A DNA stretch of 64,000 bases from Limnomonas spitsbergensis (lineage: Eukaryota > Chlorophyta > Chlorophyceae > Chlamydomonadales): the NCBI GenBank assembly GCA_037349105.1, contig JAYJMM010000089.1, forward strand, positions 682,001-746,000, in the 5' to 3' direction. The translations under genes and the position numbers were made by a program. This document shows positions 22,301 through 34,300 of this stretch, piece by piece (position 1 is the stretch's first letter; each line of letters begins with the position of its first letter). The notes beneath the pieces were generated by a model. That model saw only the letters and a program-made list of their open reading frames with translations. It searched no databases and was not told the origin of the DNA.

Positions 22301-23730
22301 CCTTCCCCTACCCCTGCCCTGGTTTTTTGTACTGCTTAATACCCTGAGCCTTCTTATAGGCCTCCACAGTCGAGTATCCCGGTGGCGCTGGAGGTGGTGG
22401 CAACGGTTAAGCTGCCTGCCCCGTGTCAATGAATGTGGCCAGAGGCGCCGGTATGCGCTTCCCCTGTGCTGCCTGCGATAAGGGACAGTGGCGCTACTTG
22501 TTTGCCGTGCTGCCACACAGGTAACATGCCCGGAGTGGCCTCTGGTCGCCCCCTGGACCTGCGGCCAATACCGCAGTCTGATCCGACCACGTGACATTTT
22601 TGGGCGTGCTCTCATAGCGCGGCTGTTCCGCGCTAGCCCCCACGGCTGCATGCGCCGCTGCTTGCACCGTCATATTTGGGCCGGTGTCCCACTGGCCACC
22701 CTTGTCCTGCCTGCCTTTCCCTTGCCGGCACTCGGCTGCTCCCTTCTGCGCCGCAGCTGATATGAAATACGTCACATAGTACGGAAATATCGCATCCTGG
22801 ATTTAATCATTTCCAGCTGGTACTTTTCCCACAACACCACCTGCTGAGCCAGAGTGTGAATCTGCTCCGTAGTCCGTACCTGACATGGTCATGTCGCCAT
22901 CCACTTGCATGACATGCTAATCCAGCTTGGCCGTCATGTCCTCAGGCAGGCCACCCAAGAACACATTGGAGACAGAATGGCTCCTGCAAACAAATTCTGC
23001 AACATCCCTTGAGACGTGCAGCTGCTGCTCAGCTGTGGAGATCTCTCTGTGTGCATATGCCTCCACAGTCTCCTCCGACTTAACCTCCGGATCCGAGGCT
23101 GACTTGGCACTCAGACTCAGCGATGTGATCTGCTCCCTTTCCTCGGTAGTGGGCTTTCCCAGCTCCACCTAACCACTTCTAAACACAGGGTGAGAACGGA
23201 CCCTGCCAGCTGGTTACCCCCGCTGGCCAGCTGCACCCACACAGCCTTGGCGGCTTGGCCTTCTTCGCATCTTTAAGAACCCTCGCAGGACTGGCTGGTC
23301 CTGCTGCAATGGCCTCGACCAACGGCCTCTCCAGGGGGGGCCCACGCTGACTGATTTCCTGTCCCAGATTTCAGGACTCAACCAGCAGCACCATTGATAG
23401 CTGAGGGCGACTGGCACAAGCCCGCTACCTCCCCTACCTGCCACAATGGCCAGGGCCAACTAACGGCTCACCCGTTAATGCAAGCCTGCTGTGTAATCCC
23501 CACACACAGCACGTCTGGCAATATTTCCTGACAGCCACGGCCCCAGGCTTAGACATGTCCAACATCGGAATAGATATTGCCTTGGACGTTGGGAATCTTG
23601 GTAGGCCTGACCACGCTACGGTCAACCAGCAGTGACTGCATCATTTGTTGCTGCAACTTCACGTTTAACTCCGCCTGTTCCATCACAAGCCTTTCCTTTT
23701 TCTCCCTGCTGGACTCCTTCAGCCCTGCCT

Positions 23731-25357
23731 GTATCCGGATCCACGCCTTCCCGGCCCCTCAGATCCAGAAACTGGAGCCTGTGGATCCACCTCTATGGAC
23801 CACCATTGCCCGCCCCTGACGGGCCCTGGCTGGGATGGTGCCTCCGCACCCGGCGGCCACTGCTTCTACTGCTTCCTTGCAGGGATCCCTCGCCAGAGGC
23901 ATCTTGCCACCCACGGATGGCTGGCGATCCGCCCCATGCTGGTATCTCAATCCCCTTTCGGATGGCTGCCTGGGATCAGCCTCACCCCTGGATAGATCGT
24001 CTTCCACTCTTAAGATGGCTGTCGTTCCGACCCACCCCGAGAAACGGTGTAATTCGTTTAATCCACAAAACGATGATTGTTTGAAACGTTTGCTTGGGGC
24101 CCTGTGTAAATCTCTTACTTTCTCTTGAGTATCATATGAAATTTCAAAATGGCATAGGTTATTCAAAACGATCTCCTACCTTTCGTTATAAAAGGTCCAG
24201 TATTTGAAGCAGTTAAAGTTGTGAGGATCAGGGGGTGAGGAGGGGTTTTGAATGTATAAAAAACCCTGGTTCCTAACAGTCCAAAACTTCATCACGATAT
24301 TCAGATTTTCCCCGATTTCCTGCGTGACACCTCATTACACATTCGCAGCACCCCAATCTTTCAATACTCTCGCTTTCTACCCTCCGTCGAATACCAGAGC
24401 GCGAGTACAGGTGCGACAACTTGATCTCGTGTCATCCCCCGGCTTGCACACTGGCCAGGTGTTGGACGTATCAGCTTGATGAATGAAATGATAGGCAGCT
24501 GACCAAATGATTGCCTCCGGTTGGCAGTAGCGGCCCAACGTTCATCCCCGAACAGTCTCGGAACCGGTCCTTCGGATATGCATCAACCACCACCGGCTAT
24601 CGGCCCGGATATATGCCTAGCAGCCCGAATCCTGCCTATCCTCCACGCACCTCAAACCTAGCCTGTCATTGCCCCAACGAAATAAAACACGCGCGTGATT
24701 GTTCGTGGCAATTTAAGAGAAGCAGATCCGCGCGCTCTATCGCAAGCTCCGCACGTGATGTCCCCTGGCCTAGACCGATGCAATGCCCCTAGGTTCTACT
24801 TTCACCCATATCTGCTATTCGAAGGCTACTCAGTCTATCCCATCTGATTCACCTTTCTTGCTCCCTCTCTTGCCGCGGCCAGCGAAGGTATTCGCAAGTT
24901 TCCGCCCTTCCTCGCTGTCTAACCCACCCAAATGCAGCTGCTTGGAAGATAGCTAATCATCTAGGAGCAAATAATGAACTTGCTATACACCGTGCAGTCC
25001 GTGAGGGCAGGTGTCCTTGGAGTGCATGAGCAAGGAAAACTAGCCTCATGCACCTCAATGGTGACTTCATGCACCACTCCGCCTCGATCCAGCCCACCCT
25101 CCTCTTGCGGTCACAAATCACATGCAAACGCACACGCATACAATCATGAACACGCAAATGCACATGCACATGTGCAAGCACGAGCCTACGTCTATGTCCT
25201 GGTCCATGTGCGCATGACAGCCCTGACGATTCAAAATAAATTTCTTCAACAAGCATATGGACATGCAAATGAATATTCAAAGTCACACGCACTTGCACAA
25301 ACATTTGCCTACACCCATGTCCTGGTCCATGCGCGCAGACAAACCTGACAGTTCAAC
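23731..25357. other. No gene recognised; upstream region of next gene
   Basis: Nothing in this stretch is convincingly coding. The part from about 24200 to 25357 precedes the start codon of the seven-exon gene and should hold its promoter and 5' UTR. It has CATGCA/CACATGCA-rich tracts at 25120-25330, including a near-duplicate of about 70 bases (25180-25235 against 25300-25350). Confidence 0.4.
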
Positions 25358-28300
25358 ATGAACTTCTTGAACAAGATGGTGAACTCAGTTGCGGCAGAGT
25401 TCAAGCATCCCGAACCCGCGCCTGCTCCCGCTGCTGGTGCGGAGACCACCAACATGCCTGGAGAAAAAGCAGCCCCCCCAGCGGCCAAGGAGGTGAGGGT
25501 TCCGTGCTTCTTTTTCCGGCCATGAGGCCACCTCTGCCGAGCCACCCCTTGGCCGCCCAGGGCCCCAAATTGGGACCGACACGGGCAAGAAGCCTCCGTT
25601 CTGCCTTTCCTTTTTGATGGGGGCGGGAGGGATATTTCCTTCTCCTTTGAGAGCAAGCCTGGGCCGGCCTGCAGCACGTGGCTCAAGCATGATTCCTGGC
25701 CACACCTGGCCACACCTGGCCACACCTGGCCACACCTGGCACCTGGGGTGTCCGGCCGGAGGTCGTAGCGTATCTGACATGTACCGGTAGCTGAGTCACA
25801 AAAAAGAAAGACAGCGAGGGTTTACGGCCCGCGGTCAGGATTTGTAATCAATGAAGTGTTCAGGATAAGCAACCGAGGGCTTCGTTCAAGTCTCCCCCTC
25901 AAAGCTGAAACAGTCATGTTCATGGTCAAGGGTGAAAAGCCCCTATATCAGCTGACGGGGTGAAGCTAGGTCTAGGGATTAAGGAAGGGCCTAGGAATTG
26001 GGGTATGGTTTGGGAATAAGGGTATGGCCTAGGAATTAAGGAAACGCCCTACCCTGTGTGCCCCAAACCCTTTCCGAGAAAATGCTCACGGCCGACACTG
26101 GACGCCGTGAAACCCATTACAAAAAGATGTTCATGAATGAATAAATAAATTAAATGCCTTAAATACACCTGGGGCGTGGATTAAGGCAGCCACCCGTTCG
26201 GCCGTAGCGCTAGGTGCGCTATTATGAGAAGATGCTCATGCCCTAAACCCTTGACCTGTTTTCCTCCACCCGGGAATTTGAAGCTTCCTCGGTAACCTCA
26301 TCAAGACGGCTGCCTCAGGCAGTGGCGCCGCAGCAGCACCCTTTCAGAGAAGATGCTCATGCCCTAAACCCTCTTGACCTGTTGTCCTCCGCCAGGAGAC
26401 TGAAAGCTTCCTTGGCAACCTCATCAAGATGGCCGCCTCAGACCTCTCAGGCAGTGGCGCCGCCGCCGCAGCAGCAATGCTGCCAAGGAAATGCTTGTGC
26501 CCTACACCAGATGCTCTGAACCCTTTCTCAGAAGATGCTCATGCCCTTAACTTTTGACCTGCTCCCCTCTGCCAGGAGACTGGAAGCTTCCCCGGCAACC
26601 TCATCAAGACGGCCGCCTCAGGCAGCAGCTCCGCAGCCGCCGCAGCGCCGGTTCCGCAGCCGCCGCCACCCGTGCAGTCCGTCGCCCCGATGGTGGACGC
26701 GGCGACCTACGTCCCTGTAGAGCCGCCTTCGGGCCTGCTGGCCACCACGGTCAAGGCGCTGTGCCTCATTGACTTTGCGATTGAGAAGCTGCAGGCGGTT
26801 GTCAAGTGAGTAAATAAATGGAGGCTCATCCACAATTAGTGGGTTGAACTGATTGAGCTGCTGCCTTTTCTCTCACGCCCCCCACGGGGCGTAGCTTTCC
26901 TTCTTTCTTCCTACCTGTGGATTGAAGGAGTGTCTCCTTGGAAGAGTGGGTTTACGGCTGGGATGTGTTTTGTGATTTCCAGGATGAATACCGTACCGTC
27001 AGTGTCAAATTGTATTCAATAGCTTGGGTTCCATGTTTAGGCCTTGAATGAAGCCTAATGTTATCCAGCATTGGCATGGAGATTTTTTTCTAAATCTGAA
27101 TTTGGTTTCTCGAAATTAATTATAAAAATTGGTTTTCTTCAAATCAAGCCATCTCAGTCAAGGGGACGACACTGCACTACTTTCTCTAAAGCTGCTGCTG
27201 CCTCATAGCCTCAACCTGCTCTGGCGGCATGCAGCGCAACCGCGGCCTTCCCATCGGCATTTGGAGCATCCCCAAACCCTTGCATCTGACCCTAGGGCCC
27301 GGGCCCACGCCCGTGCCCGCGCACCGCTCCATTGACACCTGCTCTTTGTTCGCCCTCCTCGCTGCTGGACCTGGTTCTGACTGCATGCTCTTCTGAGGTA
27401 TTGCCTGCCTCCCCCGCTGTTTCTGCTGCTTGAGCAGCCCTGGCCCTGCCCCGGTCCAGCAGTCCCTGCCTCTCTGCCCAACCTCCTCTCTGCTTGAGCT
27501 GGTGCTATCTGCCTCCTCTTCTGAGATGTTGATCGAGTAGCTGATTCGCAAACTTGCGCTTGTGGGAAAAAACTGTGAAGGAACGTCCCATCCAAACGCA
27601 TCGTCGCCCGCATCTAAAGATTGCTCGTCCCCGTACTGCATTTTTTCGGCTTCTGCTGCGTCTGCATCTGTTACTGCTGCTCTCAATTCAAATCAGATAT
27701 ATGCACGTGATAGCTTGCATCCTGATTTAAAGAAGAAAGCGCCTAAAAACACACTTTTCCGCACAAATACGATTTTTACGACTATCCAGCTACGGTTCGA
27801 CCGTTCCATTTTTTTAACCACTTAATCCATAGTGGTTTCATGTTTTAAGACCATAGTGGATACCAATTTACACTGATAGTACGGTGCCGGTAGTCCAGTT
27901 TTGAAATCCCCTAAAGCGCATGCCGCTGGCGTGATTTGTAACATGATTCTCCGCATTGTCGCATTTCCCCGGGATTTTGTCAGTATTGAGCGACTGCGCT
28001 CGGCGGCTGCAGAGCCCCAGTCGGAGAGGACCTAAAACCCTGAACCATGTATCCTGAAGCCTTCACCCACCACCCTTGATCCAGGCTAAAGAGGGGCTGG
28101 CACTAGAACCGCCAAGGCCTTAACCCGTGTGTTATTCATGTGCTGTTCATTTACCCTGATCCCTGAACCCTGAACCCTCCACCCGTAACCCAGGTTTAAG
28201 AGCGCTGGCGATAGCACTGCCAAGACCTGAACGCAAAACCCTGTACTATGTGATGGTTTTAGGGTATTCATTCACCCTGAAGCCCTCACCTACCCCCCCG

Positions 28301-31300
28301 AACGTATCACTCTTGGAATCTGTATCCTGAAGCCTTCACCCACCACTGTGAACCGAAGGTTTAAGAGCGCTGGCACCAGAACCGTCAAGGCCTGAGCCCG
28401 AAACCCTGTATTCTGAATCTACCCTGATCCCTGAACCGATCACCGTTGAGCCAGGTTTGAGATCAGTGGCGGTGGCACTGCCAAGGCAACAATGGAGCCT
28501 GAGGCGGAGAAAACCTGAGACCCTGGAACCTTAACCTTTCACCCTAAGCCCGTCCCCCTTCAAATCTGAACGCTTCACCCATGACCCCAATCCCATCACC
28601 AGTTTCCCAGGTTTGCAATCGGAGGCGGTAGCACTGCCAAGGCCTTAACCCGAAACCCTGCATTCTTAATTTACTCTGATCCCTGAAGCCATCACTGTTG
28701 ATCCAGGTCAGAGATCAGCGGAGGCAGCACTGCCAAGGCGGCTGCGGAGCCCGAGGGGGAGAAAACCTGAGACCTTGGAACTTGTATCTTCAACCCTGAA
28801 CCCGATGCCCTAAGCCCATAGCCTTAAAATCTGAACCTTCATTCAATAAACCCATAAACCCTTAATCCCATAAACCCTTAATTTCATAAACCCTTAATCC
28901 CAAAAACCCTTAATCCCATAAACCCGTAAACCACCCGAAGCCCTTAATCCCATAAACCCGTAAACCACCCAAAGCCCTTAATCCCATAAACCCGTAAACC
29001 ACCCAAAGCCCTTAATCCCACAAACCCGTAAACCACCCGAAGCCCTTAATCCCATAAACCTGTAAACCACCCAAAGCCCTTAATCCCATAAACCCGTAAA
29101 CCACCCGAAGCCCTTAATCCCTTAAACCCGTAAACCACCCAAAGCCCTTAATCCCATAAACCCGTAAACCACCCGAAGCCCTTAATCCCATAAACCCGTA
29201 AACCACCCGAAACCCTTAATCCCATAAACCCGTAAACCACCCGAAACCCTTAATCCCATAAACCCGTAAACCACCCGAAACCCTTAATCCCATAAACCCG
29301 TAAACCACCCGAAGCCCTTAATCCCATAAACCCGTAACCCACCCGAAGCCCTTAATCCCATAAACCCGTAAACCACCCGAAGCCCATCACCCTAAAATCT
29401 TGAAACTTCACCCATTATCCTTAGCCCATCACCCTAAACCCATCCCCCGTTACCCAGGTTTGAGATCAGCGGTGGTAGCACTGCCAAGGCGGCTGCGAAG
29501 CCTGAGGCGGAGAAGGCGGAGAGCGGAATGCTGCAAGGCCTGATGGACAAGGGCATGAAGGCGGTGTCCAGCATGTCGGACCCAGACCCCTACAACCCCA
29601 CGGTAGGAAAGTGCGTTTGTTGTGTGTTGTTATAGAGGTATGCTGCAAGGCCTGATGGACAAGGGCATGAAGGCGGTGTCCAGCATGTCGGACCCAGACC
29701 CCTACAACCCCACGGTGATCGCAGACAAAGGATCAGGCGTCGACCACCCGCGTGTTACTTAAACCAGGCTTGTACTCTTTACCCCGAACCCAGGCCCGTA
29801 CCCTAAATACCTAGACCAAGGCCTGTACAACCCTTCAGTAGGGGAGAGGGTTTGGTGTGTGTTGTTATAGAGGTATGCTGCATGGCCAAATGGATTTGGG
29901 TATGAAGGCAGTGTCAACTCCCTGGTCCAGCATGCCGGACCCAGACCGCGACAACAACCCTACGGTGAGTGCAGGCAAAGGATCAGGCGTATTCTGCCCG
30001 TGTGTTCCTTAACCCAGGCCCTTACCCTAAACCCTAAACCAAGGCCTGATGGGTAAGGGTATGAAGGCGGTGTCCAGCATGTCGGACCCAGACCCCTACA
30101 ACCCCACGGTGAGCGCAGACAAAGGATCAGGCGAGGCATGACTGGGTGTCGTTATTTTTCAATACGTGTAACCCTGAGACCCGATTAGCCCTACCGGTGA
30201 AGAGAGCTTTGGTGTAAACCCTAAACTCTTAATCCCGAGTAACCGGGTATGCTTCCTTACGTTTAAGTCTGAAATCTCGAATTGCCAACCATGCACATGG
30301 ATCATATGCCCAAACCAAGAGCCACGTGCCTTTAACCCTGAGCACGGACCCTGAGCCCTGAACCTGATATCCTAAGCCCCGCACCCTATAAGCCTACCCC
30401 TATATTATGCACCCCAGACCCTCAACCCTATATTCCAAATCCTTTACCCTGATATCCTAAGCCCCAGACCCTGAACCTGATATCCTAAGCCCTTCACCCT
30501 GAACCTGGTATCTTTAGCCCTACACCCTGAAACTGATATCCACAGCCCTGAATCCTAGGCGCTGAAACCCGAGGCCGATGTCCTAAGTCCTGAACCCTAC
30601 ACCCTGAACCCTATGTCCTTGGTCCTGAATCTGCAACATTTCCCACTTGTAGACAGACTTCGAGTTTGCTGAGTCTCTGTACGAGAAGGCCCGCACCTAC
30701 ATGCCCAAGCCAAGAACCCCTGAACCAAACCCTTGAACCCTACACCCTGATTCCTTTAAATACAACTTCCAGGCGGATGTCAAGTTTGCCAAGGCCCTGT
30801 ACACGAAGGCCCGCACCTACATGCCCAAGCCATGAAGCTCTGAACCCTACCCCCTGAAGCCCCAACCCTGAACCCTACAACATTCTTCTCTTTCAGGCGG
30901 ATGTCAAGTTTGCCGAGGCCCTGTACGCGAAGGCCCGCGCCTACATGCCCACGCTGCCACTGGTGAGTGACACACTCATTGCATGCTTGAAGTGTATCTT
31001 TGAAGGTTGAGCCGAGATGGAGCTGGCTGATTGAATGCTACATGCCCAAGCTGCCATTGGTGAGCAACGTGCTCGTTTGCCTGTTTCATTTTTAGCCGCA
31101 ATTACGCCAAGGTTGTTTCTTATGCGCCTGTGTGCCCAATTTGGTGAGCAATGCACTTTTTGCACTGAGCGTTTGGTTAACATTTAGCCAAGATGGTGCT
31201 GGCTGATTGAATGCACGTATGTGCCCAAGCTGCCACTGCTGAGTGCTGTGCTCGTTTGCACTTGGTGCATATTTGAAGGTTTAGCCGAGATGGAGCTGGT

Positions 31301-34300
31301 TGATTATATGCACCATCGCACCTAGGTGCCCACACTGCCATTGGTGAGCGACGTGCTCGTTGGCCTGTTTCATTTTTAGCCGCAAATACACCAAGGTTGT
31401 ATTTCATGCACCCGTGTGCCCAATGTGGTGAGCGATGCACTTTCTTGCACTGAGCGTTTCTTAAACATTTAGTTATGCTGGTTGATTGAATGCACCTGTG
31501 TGCCCAAGCTGCCATTGGTGAGCAACGGGCCCGTTCTCACTCAGCCGCTGCTGCCTGCTTCAAGGTTAATCCGCTGTTGCCTGCTTCAAGGTTCAGCCGA
31601 GAGATCGAGATGGTGGTTTACATGTACCTTTTTGCCAAATATATGCCGCCGGTGCGCTCATTTGCTCACAGTCACTCACCAATGAATCACGTCAGCCGCT
31701 GACGCCTGCTTCAAAGGTTCAGCCGAGATTGCGCCCAGGTTGCTTGAATGTATTATACATTTATTTCTGACCTGTTCAACCCCCACTATGTTGCACCAGA
31801 TTGAACCCTGCTGTGTGTACCCATCCACTTTTGTTAACATCTCATTCTCAGTTGCCATTTGTATTTCTCACCCGTGCAACCCCCATTTTTTCCGCATCAG
31901 TTGGAGCCTTGCCCTACTTACCCTCTCATCTCGCTTACATCCCATTTAATTACAATTGTTTTTCTCACCTGTTCAATTCCCATGTTGCCGTATTTGTATG
32001 CATGTATTGAGTTATATGACCTGTTTAATTCCCCTTCCCATTCTATCATGCATTTATGACCTGTTAAACTCCCATTCCCATTACGGTATATATTATGCAT
32101 TTATGACTTGTTAAACTCCCATTTTGTCGCATCAGATGGAACCCTGCTCTGCGTATTCCCTCATTTCCCTCTAATTTTTTCTAACATCCCATTCTAAATT
32201 GTCATTGTATTTCTCAACCGTTCAACTGCCATTTTGTCACATCAGATGGAGCCTTGCTCTGCGTACTCCCTCGTCGGCAACAAGACCCTCGGCACAGCCA
32301 TGGTGAGCCGGGAATTCTTTTGAAAAGACCATGGTTCAGTGGAGGAGTTCGTTCTTCAAAAGGAACCACCGATGGTGGCATGCATAAGAAACAGGGGTCC
32401 TTTTTAGGTTCAGGTTGTGTTTACTGTCAACCTGAACCGCCTCTGTTCTGTGTCGTAGGCGTTGAGAGGATGCCTCCATGTTACTAAGAAGATAATGGGT
32501 GTATTTTATTGCTTCCCCCCTCCCTCTCCTTCCTCCTCTTCTTCCCTCCCCTTCCCTCCCCTCCCTCCTCCTTCCCTCCCTCCTCCTTCCCTTCCTGCTA
32601 CCTCCCCTGCCCAGTCCCCCTGCTGTTCCCTGTGCTCCCTTGCCCCTCACCTCACCTCGCCTGTATGTTACTAAGAAGATAGTGGGTGTATTGTATTGAT
32701 CGGATTCTGGGCAGATCTCCCGCAGATCCAGGCTGCGTTTTTGAATCGTAGAGATTTGGGCGGGAAATGTCGTCATGCCACATCTGAACCTGCATGTTTC
32801 CGAGATTTGGAGCCGGTAGAAAACAATTAAATAATATGAACAAATAAATGGACATTGCAGGCAAGGATTTTGATGAATTTCGATGGATTTATTTCTCTTT
32901 GTTGACTGGGGCCGATCCCAACCTGGCTGGCAGACTCACTGCGATCTTCGTGGCCCCTACGATGACCCATGCTATTTCTGACCATGTCCCTTTTTGTCCC
33001 CCCCCCTCTCACCCCCCCAGGCCTCACCTCGCCCCCCCCTGAAAACACCCCTGCGGCTCCTTGTGCTCTCCCCCCCCATTCCACTCCGTTACCCCTGCAG
33101 CTCCCATAGCTTCTCCCGTCCCTCCCCCCTCCCCTCTCCTTTCTTCTCTTCTGCCCTCCCCTTCCCTCCCTCCCTCCCCTTTCCTCCCTCCCTCCCCTTC
33201 CCTCCCTCCCTCCCCTTCCCCTCCCTGCCACTTCCCCTCCCCAGCCCCCCCTGCTGCTCCCTGTGCTCCCTTGCCCCTGACCTCACCTCACCTGCATCTC
33301 CCCCCCCCCCCTCCTGCCCCCTACTGCTCTCCCCACCCTTCAACCTTTCGCCCCTACACTGAGCCTCCTGCTATTTGTGTCCAGGGCCATGCTGGCAAGA
33401 TCCTGTCTGATCTCACATTGCCCCCTTCACTTTTCACCCCCACTCCGCGCCCCCTTTTTTGTGTCCAGGGCCATGCTGACAAGATCCTGTCTGAGAGCCA
33501 TGTGAAGATGATCCAGGAGTTCAGGCAGACACACCTGAATGATACCGTGCAGGTGACAGGATGGTAGTGGATGGGGGGGGGGCTGAGACATTTGAACGAT
33601 ACCGTGCAGGTGAGAGGATGGTAGTGGATGGGGGATGGGCTGAGACATCTGAACGATACCGTGCAGGTGAGAGGATGGTAGTGGATGGGGGGGCTGAGAC
33701 ATTTGAATGATACCGTGCAGGTGAGAGGATGGTAGTGGATGGGGGGGGCTGAGACATTTGAACAATACCGTGCAGGTGAGAGGATGGTAGTGGATGGGGG
33801 ATGGGCTGAGACATTTGAACGATACCGTGCAGGTGAGAGGATGGTAGTGGATGGGGGGGGCTGAGACATTTGAATGATACCGTGCAGGTGAGAGGATGGT
33901 AGTGGATGGGGGGGGGCTGAGACATTTGAATGATACCGTGCAGGTGAGAGGATGGTAGTGGATGGGGGGGGGCTGAGACATTTGAATGATACCGTGCAGG
34001 TGAGAGGATGGTAGTGGATGGGGGGGGGCTGAGACATTTGAACGATACCGTGCAGGTGAGAGGATGGTAGTGGATGGGGGGGGCTGAGACATTTGAATGA
34101 TACCGTGCAGGTGAGAGGATGGTAGTGGATGGGGGGGGGCTGAGACATTTGAATGATACCGTGCAGGTGAGAGGATGGTAGTGGATGGGGGGGGGCTGAG
34201 ACATTTGAATGATACCGTGCAGGTGAGAGGATGGTAGTGGATGGGGGGGGGCTGAGACATTTGAATGATACCGTGCAGGTGAGAGGATGGTAGTGGATGG

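Larger units (their letters stand above)
20255..23730 (-). pseudogene. Decayed relative of the gag-like element
   Basis: Read on the - strand from 23730 down, short blocks match the + strand element. They include an EKERLVMEQAELNVKLQQQ helix, PTKIPNVQGN and MLDMSKPGAVAVRKYCQTC (23725-23510); ELGKPTTEER, SEETVEAYAHR and HSVSNVFLGGLP (23165-22920); and an acidic EEEKEQEEHVW tail (about 20390-20330). The blocks are in different frames with stops between, so the copy is dead. The order of blocks is preserved but the copy is split: the LINE 3'-end motif at 20690-20768 and another motif copy near 22274 lie inside it. The matching protein blocks in two otherwise diverged copies are the best support that the + strand frames are real. 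Confidence 0.65.

Noticed and set aside
28840..29390. Telomeric array
   Set aside because: The unit is a 34-bp CCCTTAATCCCATAAACCCG-type minisatellite, not a telomere heptamer, and lies within an intron.
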